Below, one piece after another: positions 34,154 to 43,527 of a stretch of DNA of 64,000 bases. The number at the start of each line of letters is the position of its first letter. The stretch's first letter is position 1. The position numbers and the translations under genes are program-made. The notes below the pieces were generated by a model, which saw only the letters and a list, made by a program, of their open reading frames with translations, was not told the origin of the DNA and did not search any database. Location of the stretch: assembly GCA_965213545.1 (NCBI GenBank), contig CBDBZL010000002.1, forward strand, positions 1,982,576 through 2,046,575, in the 5' to 3' direction. The DNA is from CBDBZL01 sp965213545. Its GTDB lineage: Bacteria; Pseudomonadota; Alphaproteobacteria; Sphingomonadales; Sphingomonadaceae.

Positions 34154-36961
34154 GGGGTTCCCGTACCACTTTCGCAAATAGTAGCGGTAAGGAATGATCT
34201 CGCAAGATCAACGCCTTGCCGCAGTATGCTAAATCTCATCTCGTGGGGAATCAATAGCTTAGCCAAGATTCAGGTTTTCGCAGGCGCTCTCAAGCCTTTC
34301 GCCGTTCCGGAGCCGCGAGATGATTGTAGCGCTCGATAGGAAAGTGCAGCTTGCTCTGCATATTGATGTGGCGGAAGGCGGCCGGCGCGATGTGGGTCAG
34401 GTGCTCGACCGTGAGCGATCCGCATTCTCTCGATCGACCACTTCCTGCATCGCCGCGGTGTTCCAAGCCATGACGATGTTGGTCAGCAGCGTCAGGGCTC
34501 CGGAGATTGCGGCGACTTCGCGCAGGCTGCGGCCGTGCTTCGCCCCGATCCGGCCGGCGAAGATGGCGCGCTGAAGCTGGTGGACGGACTCGCCTTGCGC
34601 GAGGTTGCGATGTACTTCCCTGCGGAACGCCGGCTTGACCAATGGCGACGCCGGCCTGCCGCTCGTTCAAGAGGACGGGCTGGTCGTAGATGACTGCCCA
34701 CTGATCGCTGACGTGGGTGTAGGTGCCGACCGCGGGCCTGCGCCGTCTGGGCTCGATACGCGCGAGCCAGAGTTTCCGTGTCGCATCGAGGCTCATCATG
34801 TCGGCCGAGGCAGCGACGCCCGAGCCCCACTGGGCGGCGATCGGATGGGCGAGCATCTCCGCCGCCACGGCGTCGCTGGCGCCGCGCAGATGGCCAACCT
34901 CCTCGACGGTCCGCATGGCGAGCTCGATCCGGTCGTCGCTGAAGCCGTCGACCATCCGCGCCATCTCGGCCGCGGTCTTGTCGGTACCCATGGCGAGGAG
35001 CGCGGCATAGAGCGCCTCGAGTTCCTCCTTGCTGGCTGCGTCTCGGCCAAGCAGCACCGAGGAGAAGCGGGTAAGGGCATCTACAGCGACGATGACGTCC
35101 GGCAGCTGCACCGAACCAATGACGGCGAACAGAGCCGTTCGGGTCTGGTCGACGGCAGGATCCTTTGGCACGGCCCCAAGCTTGGGGATGCGGAACCGAC
35201 CGTCGGCGATGCTCAACTCGCCCGCATCGATCGCCTCATCCAGCATCGTCGCCAGCAGCGACAGCGCTTCCCCGAACCGGTGCAGGTAGGCATCGATCGA
35301 CGTCGTCCAGCGGTTGTCCCGCATGGCCTGCGGCCGCGCCTTGTGCCATTGTGCGCTCGGCATCAGCTGATCGGCCACGCTGCGGTGGTGAACGCTGTGC
35401 GGTGCACTGACGGAGCCGTTTCGCAGAGAGCGTTTCAGCAGCATGGCCGTGGCGACCTTGTAGGCCGCCAGACGCTTCGCGGCCGTCCTTGCCGCCTGCA
35501 ACACCGCCGATTGCGCCTGCGGGAACGGGTCCAACTCCCACGGCATCAAACCGGGGTCGCGCTCGCGATAGCCTTCTGCGAGGGTCGCCAGCGCAAGCTT
35601 GAGCGGGTGATCGGCCGGAATCTGCAGGTCGAGCGCACCGACCTGCTTGAGCAGCAGGCGCAACGGTCCGGGTGTCGCGGCCATTTGCGTGCGGATCGCC
35701 TGGACCTTGCCCTGGGCAGCCGGAGCCGAGCGAAGCGGCAGCACGGCGAGCGACACTCTCTCGCGGAACTCGTGGTCGGATAGGGCGGGATCGTCGAGCG
35801 CGCCGATGATCGCGCCGACGCCGGTGCGGTATTGATTGAGCTGTTCGAGCGCCCGTGCTTCGACCTTGCGACGAGCCTCGCCCCACAGATGGCCGATCCT
35901 CCGGCCCGTCTGCATCAGGACCGCGTCGGTGGCCTCGAGCAGCTGGAGCCGCAGCCAGCAGCCGATCTCGACCGTGCGCCGCGGCTCGCCGAGGCGCGGC
36001 AGCGTCGATGCTTTGCGACGGGCGATGCGCACGGCGTGCTGTCGCATGCGTTCAATCGGCACCTCGGGCAGGACGGTGCGCTCGGCACCGAGGCTGCGAA
36101 GCGCGCAGATTCGCTTCTGTATGTCCTGCAGCGCGCGTGGACCGAACCCCTTCACCGGCGCGCGCAGCCAGTCCAGCAGCGCCCCGCCCACGCCGGGGCC
36201 GTTGCCGCTTAGCTTCGCAGCCCATCCCGCAGCCGTGTCGCTGCCGGCGCCCGCCTCGATCGCGTCCTTCAGCTTGCCAAGGATATGCTCCTGCGCCCGA
36301 GCGGCCAATTGCTCGAGACTGCGATCGCCGGGGATCAGCATCAAGCGGTCGTAGAGCCAACGGCGCGCTGCGCGGACCAGTTGCTCACGAACGAGTTCAG
36401 TCTCGGCCTGTCAGCATCCTCAACTGCGCCTCGCCGGCGGCGCGGAAGCCAGTCGCCGACGCAGCGAGGCGCTGATGCTCGAACAAGGTCATGCGCCGCC
36501 GGTAGATCGCGCGCAGCGTCGCGAGCTGCGGCGCCGCCGCGCCAACCTCGCCGGCTGCGTACGCCAGCACCGACGAGGGTACCCGCTTAAGCGCGGGCAG
36601 GTGCCGGCCGCTCATCCGCAGGAAGCCGATATGCAGGACCAGTCCCAGGCGCGTCATGGACCGGCGGCGGCTCGCAACGAAGCGACGGCCGTTTGCATCG
36701 AGGCGGAAGAAAAACTTGATCTCCGCCTCGGTCAGCGTGTCGGGAATTGCCTCGATCCCGAGATACTGCTCCCGCCAACTCTCCATCGCCGAGTCCCTCC
36801 GGCGGGCAGGCGACGGAATACGGCCGTGCGAGTCTTTGAAAACCCGAAACTTAGCTAAGCCGTTGGTTTACAAAGAGACGGAATTAGTCGTTCGCCACAA
36901 AACCTTGATCTTGCGAAATATTCCTTACCGCTACTTTTGGCGAAAGTGATACGGGAACCCC
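34154..36961 (-). mobile_element. Tn3-family derivative, right copy (inverted)
   Basis: 2,808 bp, the reverse complement of the left copy with the same ~57-bp inverted repeats at its ends (34154-34211 and 36905-36961). Five substitutions were seen, all in a 135-bp patch matching left-copy positions 17484-17618 (right-copy 35973-36107); the translations of all compared frames elsewhere are identical. The inner end cuts an IS630-type transposase gene; the outer end is followed by TAGTA. Confidence 0.9.
34290..36786 (-). pseudogene. tnpA: Tn3-family transposase TnpA, frameshifted and internally deleted (right copy)
   Basis: Carries the same defects at the same places as the left copy: a stop after the DUF4158 part (36397-36786), a shifted main body (34290-36344), loss of the segment between RQAGVAI and KPAFRREVHRN, and the late frameshift before EHLTHIAPAAF. 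Two protein-level differences exist in the main body (Ile-Gly to Ile-Cys and Arg-Ile to Arg-Thr relative to the left copy, near 36076-36107). Shared damage shows the gene was already dead before one copy gave rise to the other. Confidence 0.9.
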
Positions 36962-36966
36962 TAGTA
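36962..36966. repeat. Right copy of 5-bp target-site duplication (TAGTA)
   Basis: Directly follows the outer CCCC of the right Tn3-type element and equals 16625-16629 in sequence and orientation. Removing the composite plus one copy would join ...GCGCCAG-TAGTA-GCGACAC..., a short spacer between the convergent ligD and cysQ genes. Confidence 0.8.
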
Positions 36967-37012
36967 GCGACACATATGACAGCGGTTAACCATATTGGGC
37001 TGGAGCCCAAGC

Positions 37013-37873
37013 TCATCCCGCCGCCGGAAGCGAAGCGATCTCGGCAAGGACGTGAAAGGCCCATTCGGGGTGGCAGATGAGCAGGTCGGGCAAGTAGGGG
37101 TCGTCGCGATTATAGCGCAGCGGGCCGCCATCGGGACGCGAGCAGTGCAGGCCATGCGCGCGGGCAACAGCGACAGGCGCGCAGCTGTCCCACTCATATT
37201 GCCCGCCAGTGTGAAGGTAGATTTCCGCCTCGCCCAGCACCACCGCCATCGCCTTGGCGCCGGCGCTGCCCATGGCGACAGGTTCGCCGCCCAACCGTTC
37301 TGCCAGTGCCGTCGCTTCCGCCGCGGGGCGCGAGCGGCTGACGACCAGACGCGGCGGGCCGTCGCGGCGAGCCGGGGGGCGGGGCTGGTCGCTGCGCAAC
37401 ACCAACCCTTCCCCAGTAGAAGGGTCGATCCGTCCGGGAAGCGCCACTGCGCCGGTCTGCGCGATGCCGTCCACCGCAAGTCCGACATGCACCGCCCAAT
37501 CCGCCCGGCCCTCGCCGTATTCGCGTGTCCCATCAACCGGGTCGATGATCCACACGCGGGATTTGGCAAGGCGCTCGCGCGTGTCACGCGCCTCTTCCGA
37601 CAACAGCCCATCGTCCGGCCGGTGCGCTTGCAGCGCTTGGATCAAAAAGGTGTTGGCCGTCTTGTCGCCCGCGTCGCCCAGGGTGCGCCGGTCGGTCGGG
37701 CGGTCGAACAGGCCACTGGGCCGCAACTCGAGCAGCAGCCGACCCGCGCATCGTGCCAGCCGGGCAGCAAGTTCGGCGTCGTCCAGCGCGGGTTCGGGCT
37801 CTGTAGACCTGGCGGCTGGCAGGAGATCAATCCTCGCCAAGCAGAGTGTCAACGATAAGCACGGCAGCCTCAT
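37013..37873 (-). CDS. cysQ: 3'(2'),5'-bisphosphate nucleotidase CysQ
   Basis: Up to 286 aa of the inositol-monophosphatase fold. CysQ removes the 3'-phosphate of PAP released when PAPS is reduced or used by sulfotransferases. Metal-binding motifs are visible: DGLLSEEARD (first Glu), WIIDPVDGTREY (DPxDGT) and QYEWDSCAPVAVARA (WD near the C-terminus). The ATG at 37873 overlaps the end of cysNC by 47 bp; a TTG at 37840 is an alternative, since family members usually begin close to DDAELAARLA. It is the third gene of a cysD-cysNC-cysQ unit. Confidence 0.92.
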   Translation of the reverse strand: MRLPCLSLTLCLARIDLLPAARSTEPEPALDDAELAARLARCAGRLLLELRPSGLFDRPTDRRTLGDAGDKTANTFLIQALQAHRPDDGLLSEEARDTRERLAKSRVWIIDPVDGTREYGEGRADWAVHVGLAVDGIAQTGAVALPGRIDPSTGEGLVLRSDQPRPPARRDGPPRLVVSRSRPAAEATALAERLGGEPVAMGSAGAKAMAVVLGEAEIYLHTGGQYEWDSCAPVAVARAHGLHCSRPDGGPLRYNRDDPYLPDLLICHPEWAFHVLAEIASLPAAG

Positions 37874-39824
37874 CGGGGGTCATCGCGGTGGTATCGATGC
37901 GGATCTCGGGCTCCTCGGGCGGTTCGTATGGCGAATCGATACCGGTGAAATTCTTCAGCTTCCCGGCGCGCGCCTTGGCGTAGAGGCCTTTCTCGTCGCG
38001 CTCCTCGGCCACATCCAGCGGCGTATCGACGAAAACCTCGATGAAGCGTCCTTCGGGCAGCATCTTGCGCACCATGCGCCGCTCGGCGCGGAACGGCGAG
38101 ATGAAGGCGGTCAGCACGATCAACCCGGCGTCCAGCATCAGCCGGGCGACCTCGCCTACCCGGCGGATATTCTCGATCCGGTCGGCTTCGGTAAAGCCCA
38201 GGTCCTTGTTAAGACCATGGCGCACATTGTCCCCATCGAGGAGGAACGTGTGTCGCCGCATCCGGTAAAGCCGCTTCTCGACCAGGTTGGCGATGGTGGA
38301 TTTGCCGCTGCCGGACAGCCCGGTGAACCATAGCACAACCGGCATTTGGTTCTTGATCGCGGCATGTTCGGCAGGGCTGACATCGACCCGCTGCCAATGG
38401 ACATTTTGCGCCCGGCGCAGCGCAAAATTGATCATTCCCGCCGCCATGGTGGCGTTGCTGATCTTGTCGATCAGAACGAACCCGCCCAGCGTCCGGCTGG
38501 TCGAATAAGGCTCGAAGGTGATCGCCCGCTCGGTGGTCACCTCGGCTACCCCGATGGCGTTGAGCGACATGGTCTTGGCGGCGAGCTGCTCGCGCGAATT
38601 GACGTCGATCTCGTATTTGGGCTGCGCGACCGAAGCGCTGACGGTCTGGGTGGCGAGCTTGAGCCAGTAGGCGCGCCCGGGGATGAGGTCCCCCTCGCCC
38701 ATCCACACGATGTTGGCTTCGAACTGGTCGGCGCTTTGCGGCGGGTCCTCGGCCGCGGCAATGACGTCGCCGCGCGCGCAATCAACCTCCTCGGCAAAGG
38801 TCAGGGTGATGGCCTGGCCCGCGACCGCTCTATCCCCGAACGACTTGTCCTTGACCGCGCTGTCCTCGACCGACCCGGCCCGCTTGCCCTCGTCCGCCAC
38901 GTCGGCAGCATCATTGCGGGCACTCGGCATGGTGACGACCGAGGCGATGGTCGCGGTCTTGCCCGAGGGAACGATGCGAACCTTGTCGTTTGGCTTGACC
39001 GTGCCCGCTGCGACAAGCCCTGCAAACCCGCGAAATTCATGGCTTGGCCGATTGACCCATTGCACCGGCATCCGGAAGCTTTGCTCCTGCGCCAGCATGG
39101 TCTGGATCGGTACGCTTTCCAGATGCTCGATGAGGCTTGGCCCCTCGTACCAGCGCATCATATCGGACGGCGCGCGGGTGATGTGATCTCCCTTGAAGCC
39201 GGAAATGGGGATTGCGGTGAACTGCTCGATCCCGATACCCTGGGCGAAATCACGGTAATCAGCGACAATCCGGTCAAACGTGGACCGATCGTAATCGACC
39301 AGGTCCATCTTGTTCACCGCCAGCACGATATGGCCGATGCCGATGAGCCGGCAAACGAAGCTGTGCCGCCGGGTCTGCTCGAGCACGCCCTTGCGCGCGT
39401 CGATCAGGATGACCGCCAGGTCGGCGGTCGACGCGCCGGTGACCATGTTGCGCGTATATTGCTCGTGCCCGGGCGTATCGGCGACGATGAACTTGCGCTT
39501 CTCGGTGGCGAAGAAGCGATAGGCGACATCGATGGTGATGCCCTGTTCGCGCTCGGCTGCAAGGCCATCGACCAGCAGCGCGAAATCGATCGCCTCGCCT
39601 TGTGTCCCCATGCGCCGCGAATCATCTTCGAGCGTGGCGAGCTGGTCCTCGAAGATCAGCTTGGAATCATAGAGCAGCCGGCCGATCAGCGTCGACTTGC
39701 CATCATCCACGCTGCCGCAGGTGATGAAGCGCAACAGCTCCTTGTTCTGATGCTGCTCAAGATAGGCGCCGATATCCTGCTCGATCAGTGTATCGGCTTT
39801 ATAGGACTGGCCCTGATCAGCCAT
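37827..39824 (-). CDS. cysNC: Bifunctional sulfate adenylyltransferase subunit 1 / adenylylsulfate kinase CysNC
   Basis: 665 aa fusion. Residues 1-~450 are the GTPase subunit of ATP sulfurylase (G1 GSVDDGKSTLIGRLLYD, G3 DTPGHEQYTRNM, G4 NKMDL), which drives APS formation with CysD. Residues ~480-660 are APS kinase (P-loop GLSGSGKSTIANLVEKRLY at about 501, then FLLDGDNVRHGLNKDLGF), which makes PAPS. The fusion is common in proteobacteria. cysD ends 45 bp upstream and cysQ overlaps downstream. Confidence 0.97.
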   Translation of the reverse strand: MADQGQSYKADTLIEQDIGAYLEQHQNKELLRFITCGSVDDGKSTLIGRLLYDSKLIFEDQLATLEDDSRRMGTQGEAIDFALLVDGLAAEREQGITIDVAYRFFATEKRKFIVADTPGHEQYTRNMVTGASTADLAVILIDARKGVLEQTRRHSFVCRLIGIGHIVLAVNKMDLVDYDRSTFDRIVADYRDFAQGIGIEQFTAIPISGFKGDHITRAPSDMMRWYEGPSLIEHLESVPIQTMLAQEQSFRMPVQWVNRPSHEFRGFAGLVAAGTVKPNDKVRIVPSGKTATIASVVTMPSARNDAADVADEGKRAGSVEDSAVKDKSFGDRAVAGQAITLTFAEEVDCARGDVIAAAEDPPQSADQFEANIVWMGEGDLIPGRAYWLKLATQTVSASVAQPKYEIDVNSREQLAAKTMSLNAIGVAEVTTERAITFEPYSTSRTLGGFVLIDKISNATMAAGMINFALRRAQNVHWQRVDVSPAEHAAIKNQMPVVLWFTGLSGSGKSTIANLVEKRLYRMRRHTFLLDGDNVRHGLNKDLGFTEADRIENIRRVGEVARLMLDAGLIVLTAFISPFRAERRMVRKMLPEGRFIEVFVDTPLDVAEERDEKGLYAKARAGKLKNFTGIDSPYEPPEEPEIRIDTTAMTPDEAAVLIVDTLLGED

Positions 39825-39869
39825 CGCCCAAGCCCTCGGCTCGAGTTCCTTCGGATCGCGCCGGGCGCA

Positions 39870-40781
39870 TCAGAAATAGCCCTCCTGCTTCTTTTTCTCC
39901 ATGCTCGCCCCGCCCGCATCGCGGTCGATCACGCGTCCCTGCCGTTCCGAAGTGGTGGTGAGAAGCATCTCGCGCACCACTTCCTCGATGGTTTCGGCCT
40001 CGCTTTGAACCGCGCCTGTAAGCGGGAAGCAGCCCAGCGTGCGGAAGCGGACGCGTCGATTGGTGATTTGGGGCCGCGTGCCCATCACCTGTTCGAGCCG
40101 TTCGATGTCATCGGCCATGAACAGCCCGCCCTCATGCTCGTAGGTCGGCCGCTCCCGGGCAAGGTAGAGCGGGACGATTTCGATCGCTTCGGCCATGATA
40201 TATTGCCAGATGTCGAGCTCGGTCCAGTTGGAGAGCGGGAACACGCGGATCGATTCGCCCTTGTTCTTCCGCGCATTGTACAAGTTCCACAACTCGGGCC
40301 GCTGGTTTCTGGGATCCCAGGCATGGCTTGCGGTGCGGAACGAGAAGATGCGTTCCTTCGCGCGCGATTTCTCCTCGTCGCGGCGAGCACCCCCGAACGC
40401 CGCGTCGAACTGGTGATGGTCGAGCGCTTGGCGCAGGCCTTGGGTCTTCCACATGTCGGTATGCAGCGCGCCGTGATCGAACGGGTTGATGCCGCGTTCC
40501 ACTGCCTCGGCATTGCGCCAGACGAGCAGCTCCATACCTGCCGCCTCGGCCGCCTTGCCGCGCGCTTCGTACATCGCCCTGAACTTCCAGGTCGTATCGA
40601 CATGGAGCAGCGGGAAGGGCGGGGAGGCGGGCCAGAACGCCTTCCTTGCCAAATGCAGCATCACCGCCGAATCCTTGCCCACCGAATACAGCATGACCGG
40701 CCGGGCCGCCTCGGCGACCACTTCGCGCATGATATGAATGCTTTCGGCCTCGAGCCTTTGGAGATGGGTGAGCCGGATCAT
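39870..40781 (-). CDS. cysD: Sulfate adenylyltransferase subunit 2 CysD
   Basis: 303 aa from ATG 40781; the frame remains open upstream to 40880 but MIRLTHLQRLEAESIHIMRE is the usual N-terminus. CysD adenylates sulfate with the help of CysN GTP hydrolysis. PP-loop motif YSVGKDSAVMLHLARKAF is at about residue 30, followed by LLHVDTTWKFRAMYE and the conserved GARRDEEKSRAKERIFSFR and LSNWTELDIWQYI. The C-terminus ends EKKKQEGYF as in the family. Confidence 0.97.
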   Translation of the reverse strand: MIRLTHLQRLEAESIHIMREVVAEAARPVMLYSVGKDSAVMLHLARKAFWPASPPFPLLHVDTTWKFRAMYEARGKAAEAAGMELLVWRNAEAVERGINPFDHGALHTDMWKTQGLRQALDHHQFDAAFGGARRDEEKSRAKERIFSFRTASHAWDPRNQRPELWNLYNARKNKGESIRVFPLSNWTELDIWQYIMAEAIEIVPLYLARERPTYEHEGGLFMADDIERLEQVMGTRPQITNRRVRFRTLGCFPLTGAVQSEAETIEEVVREMLLTTTSERQGRVIDRDAGGASMEKKKQEGYF

Positions 40782-40855
40782 GTCAGCTTCGCGGATTGCA
40801 CTGCCATGTTGCGCTGCGCAATAGGTTGCTGTCCGGAGATTTCCTTGGCTCAAGC

Positions 40856-41932
40856 CTACCCAAGGTTGAGCGGGGACCATTCCTCTTCATCGGGCAACGG
40901 CGCGAAGATGGGGTCAAGCAGGCTTCGATCGACGCTGCCGGGGGAAGCGGGTTGCCACTGGGGCGCATTGTCCTTCTCGATCAGCACCGCGCGAACGCCT
41001 TCGGCAAAATCAGCGCGCAGCATCATGCGTGCGGCAATGCGATATTCGCGCACCATTTCCTCGGCGAAGTCGGTAAGCCCAGCGCCTTCGCGCATCTGTC
41101 GCAACGCCACCTTGGCGCTGGTCGGACACTTAGAGCACAGCGCGCCAAGCTCCTTTGCCGCCCAGTCCGAGGGATCGTCGGCCAGCGCGGAAATGATCTC
41201 TTCCAGCTTGTCGGAGACGAACAAGCGGTCGATCGCCTCGGCATTGTCGGCGATGCGCGCAGGCGGAGGCGGTGTGCTCAGATCGCTCAGCACCTGCTCG
41301 ATCCGCTCCGGCTCGGCGGCGATACGCGCTTTGGCATCGGCGAGCCGGTCGGCGGCAAGATAATGCGTGGCGATACCCGCCCACAGGCATTCCGCACCGT
41401 CGAGCCGCGCCCCGGTCAGCGCAAGGAACTTGCCCACCTGGCCCGGTAGTCGCGGCAGGTACCACCCCGCGCCGACATCCGGAAACAGGCCGATGGCGCC
41501 CTCGGGCATGGCGAAGCGGGTGTTCTCGCTGGCGATCCTGTAGCGCGCGGGCATGGCAATGCCCACGCCGCCACCCATGGTAATCCCGTCCATGAACGCC
41601 GCCACCGGTTTTTCATAGGTGAACAGCAGATGGTTAAGGCGGTATTCGTCGAAGAAGAACGCCCGCCCCGTCTTGCCGCCATCCTCGAGCGCCGAGCGGC
41701 GCACCAGTGCGACATCGCCGCCCGCGCAAAAGCCGCGCGTGCCCTCGGCATGGTCGAGCACCACCGCCTTAATCGCCGGATCGTCTCGCCAGCCGAGCAG
41801 CGCTTTGCTCATGGCGACGCACATCTCGCGGGTCAGCGCATGGATCGCGCGCGGACGCTCGAGCGTCAGGCGCCCGACCGCGCCATTCCGCCGGGCGACA
41901 ATCTCGCTCGTCGCCAGTTCCGCCTGCGTCAT
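40856..41932 (-). CDS. 3-hydroxyisobutyryl-CoA hydrolase (enoyl-CoA hydratase/isomerase family)
   Basis: 358 aa, the length of HIBYL-CoA hydrolases and not of simple enoyl-CoA hydratases (~260). The crotonase fold is visible: TRGFCAGGDVALVRR forms the first oxyanion segment, then AAFMDGITMGGGVGIAMPA and RFAMPEGAIGLFPDVGAGW with the hydrolase-type Glu and Asp. It releases 3-hydroxyisobutyrate in valine degradation. The adjacent acyl-CoA dehydrogenase, 16 bp upstream on the same strand, supports that pathway. Confidence 0.9.
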   Translation of the reverse strand: MTQAELATSEIVARRNGAVGRLTLERPRAIHALTREMCVAMSKALLGWRDDPAIKAVVLDHAEGTRGFCAGGDVALVRRSALEDGGKTGRAFFFDEYRLNHLLFTYEKPVAAFMDGITMGGGVGIAMPARYRIASENTRFAMPEGAIGLFPDVGAGWYLPRLPGQVGKFLALTGARLDGAECLWAGIATHYLAADRLADAKARIAAEPERIEQVLSDLSTPPPPARIADNAEAIDRLFVSDKLEEIISALADDPSDWAAKELGALCSKCPTSAKVALRQMREGAGLTDFAEEMVREYRIAARMMLRADFAEGVRAVLIEKDNAPQWQPASPGSVDRSLLDPIFAPLPDEEEWSPLNLG

Positions 41933-41948
41933 CGCTGATCCCCCTTTA

Positions 41949-43094
41949 TCACTGGCGCAGCAGATCGCGGCCGACGATCAGCCGCATCACCTGGTTGGTT
42001 CCCTCCAAGATCGAGTGGACGCGCAGGTCCCGCCAGATCCGCTCGATGGGATAGTCCATCAGATAGCCATAGCCGCCATGCAGCTGCAGCGCCTGGTCGA
42101 CCACCTCGCTTCCTGTATCGGTGGCGAACCGCTTGGCCATTGCGGCAAAACGCGTCTTGTCGGGCGCGTTCTGCGTCACCTTGGCGGCGGCCAGATAGAG
42201 GAGCGCGCGCGCGGCCTCGAGCTCGGTCGCCATGTCGGCCAGCGTGAACTGGGTGTTCTGGAAGTCGGCGATGGCACGGCCGAACTGCTTGCGCTCCTTG
42301 GTATAGGTGATCGCCTCGTCGAGCGCCCGCTGCGCGCCGCCGAGCGAACACGCACCAATATTGAGCCTGCCGCCGTCCAGCCCGGCCATGGCGATGCGAA
42401 ACCCTTCGCCCTCATCACCCACCCTGTTGGCAACCGGAACGCGCACCTCGTCCAGCGTGACCGTGGCGGTCGGCTGCGAATGCCAGCCAAGCTTCTTCTC
42501 GGGCGCGCCGAAGCTCACTCCGGCCATCTCCTTCTCGACCAGCAGGCAAGAGATGCCCGCCGGACCCTCTTCGCCGGTGCGCGCCATCACCAGATAGATC
42601 TCGTTCTCGCCCGCGCCCGAGATGAACTGCTTGGCACCGCTGACGATGTAGTCCTCCCCCTCGCGCCGGGCGCTGGTCTTGAGCGCGGCGGCATCCGAGC
42701 CGCTCGAGGGTTCGGTCAGGCAATAGGAACCTAGCTTGTCCATCGTCACCATCGCCGGCAGGAAACGCTCCTTCAGCCCGGCCGAACCATAGGTGTCGAG
42801 CATCCAGGCAGCCATGTTGTGGATCGAGATGAAGGCGCTGGTCGACGGGCAGCCATAGGCCATCGCCTCCATGATAAGCGCCGCCTCAATACGCCCCAAG
42901 CCGATCCCGCCGCCCTCTTCGCTGACATAAATTGCTCCGAATCCCAGTTCGGCGGCAAGGCGAATGGTGTCGAGGGGGAAGATGTGGTTCTCGTCCCATT
43001 CGCCGGCATGGGGCGTGATGTTGTCGGCGGTGAAACGGCGTGCAAGCTCCTGGATCGCAAGCTGGTCGTCGGTGAGCTGGAACTGGTCTGTCAT
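41949..43094 (-). CDS. Acyl-CoA dehydrogenase, probably isobutyryl-CoA dehydrogenase
   Basis: 381 aa from ATG 43094 (an ATG two codons upstream, at 43100, is in frame). FAD-dependent alpha-beta dehydrogenase: YCLTEPSSGSDAAALKTSAR and FISGAGENEIYLVMARTG form the flavin and substrate signatures. The C-terminal QLHGGYGYLMDYPIERIWRD and ILEGTNQVMRLI include the catalytic Glu region. Pairing with 3-hydroxyisobutyryl-CoA hydrolase suggests isobutyryl-CoA (valine pathway) as substrate; related branched or short acyl-CoAs are possible. Confidence 0.9.
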   Translation of the reverse strand: MTDQFQLTDDQLAIQELARRFTADNITPHAGEWDENHIFPLDTIRLAAELGFGAIYVSEEGGGIGLGRIEAALIMEAMAYGCPSTSAFISIHNMAAWMLDTYGSAGLKERFLPAMVTMDKLGSYCLTEPSSGSDAAALKTSARREGEDYIVSGAKQFISGAGENEIYLVMARTGEEGPAGISCLLVEKEMAGVSFGAPEKKLGWHSQPTATVTLDEVRVPVANRVGDEGEGFRIAMAGLDGGRLNIGACSLGGAQRALDEAITYTKERKQFGRAIADFQNTQFTLADMATELEAARALLYLAAAKVTQNAPDKTRFAAMAKRFATDTGSEVVDQALQLHGGYGYLMDYPIERIWRDLRVHSILEGTNQVMRLIVGRDLLRQ

Positions 43095-43182
43095 GCGCAT
43101 CCTTTATGCTGGCTGCGCTCATGTCATCCTGACCGGCTGGCTTCAACGCCTTTCGCCGTTGTCACGCACAACCTCGATTGGA

Positions 43183-43509
43183 TCAGCCGCAGGTGAAGCG
43201 CGTGATCACCATGTCGTCGTCATATTCGACCGTAAGCCTGTCGGGGCGGTAATCCATCGTCAGCGCCGATCGGGGCGGGGCCCAGCGCAACGCGTTCGCG
43301 CCGGTGGCCTTGAGCAGTCGCCGGGCCGTCTCGGGCGTCGCCCGTTCGCCGATCAGTCCTTCCGCGGCCGCCGCATCGCAGGTGCTCGATCCCCCCGCAA
43401 GGTCCGGCGGCCCGAAGACCCGCTCCGGTTCCGGCCCGTTAGCGGACATCGCGCCGCATCCCGTGATCGCCAGCGCTGCGGCCGCGATCGATCCCCTTGG
43501 TATCGTCAT
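43183..43509 (-). CDS. Peptidase inhibitor I78-family lipoprotein
   Basis: 108 aa. A short signal peptide ends in a lipobox (AAALAITGCGA, Cys as first mature residue), so the protein is probably membrane-anchored. The mature domain has the I78 pattern: CDAAAAEGLIGERATPETAR, then ALRWAPPRSALTMDYRPDRL and a C-terminal VITRFTCG with the paired cysteine. Members of this family resemble small serine-peptidase inhibitors. Any target peptidase is unknown. Confidence 0.82.
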   Translation of the reverse strand: MTIPRGSIAAAALAITGCGAMSANGPEPERVFGPPDLAGGSSTCDAAAAEGLIGERATPETARRLLKATGANALRWAPPRSALTMDYRPDRLTVEYDDDMVITRFTCG

Positions 43510-43527
43510 CTGCCGGTATCTCCTTCC

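Larger units (their letters stand above)
16630..36961. mobile_element. 20.3-kb composite transposon bounded by inverted Tn3-family derivatives
   Basis: The two 2,808-bp end elements (16630-19437 and 34154-36961) are inverted copies related by coordinate reflection (x maps to 53591 - x, no indels in the compared landmarks). The 5 bp outside both outer ends are the same (TAGTA), while the 5 bp at the inner ends differ (AGGTG and GTATC). This is what is expected if two elements, originally inserted at separate sites, moved together as one unit into the ligD-cysQ gap. Cargo has visibly lower G+C than either flank and consists of IS remnants and a metabolic island. That the whole unit moved in one event is inference from the duplication. 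Confidence 0.8.

Noticed and set aside
34605..35783. A 392-codon frame present in both Tn3-type copies (also 17808-18986), opposite the transposase
   Set aside because: It is an exact shadow of the transposase body and is His/Arg-rich; duplication only reflects the duplicated element.
38346..41363. A 1005-codon open frame on the forward strand opposite cysNC and cysD
   Set aside because: It is antisense to three well-supported genes, has no recognisable domain, and has the His/Arg/Asp-rich composition typical of GC-rich shadow frames.
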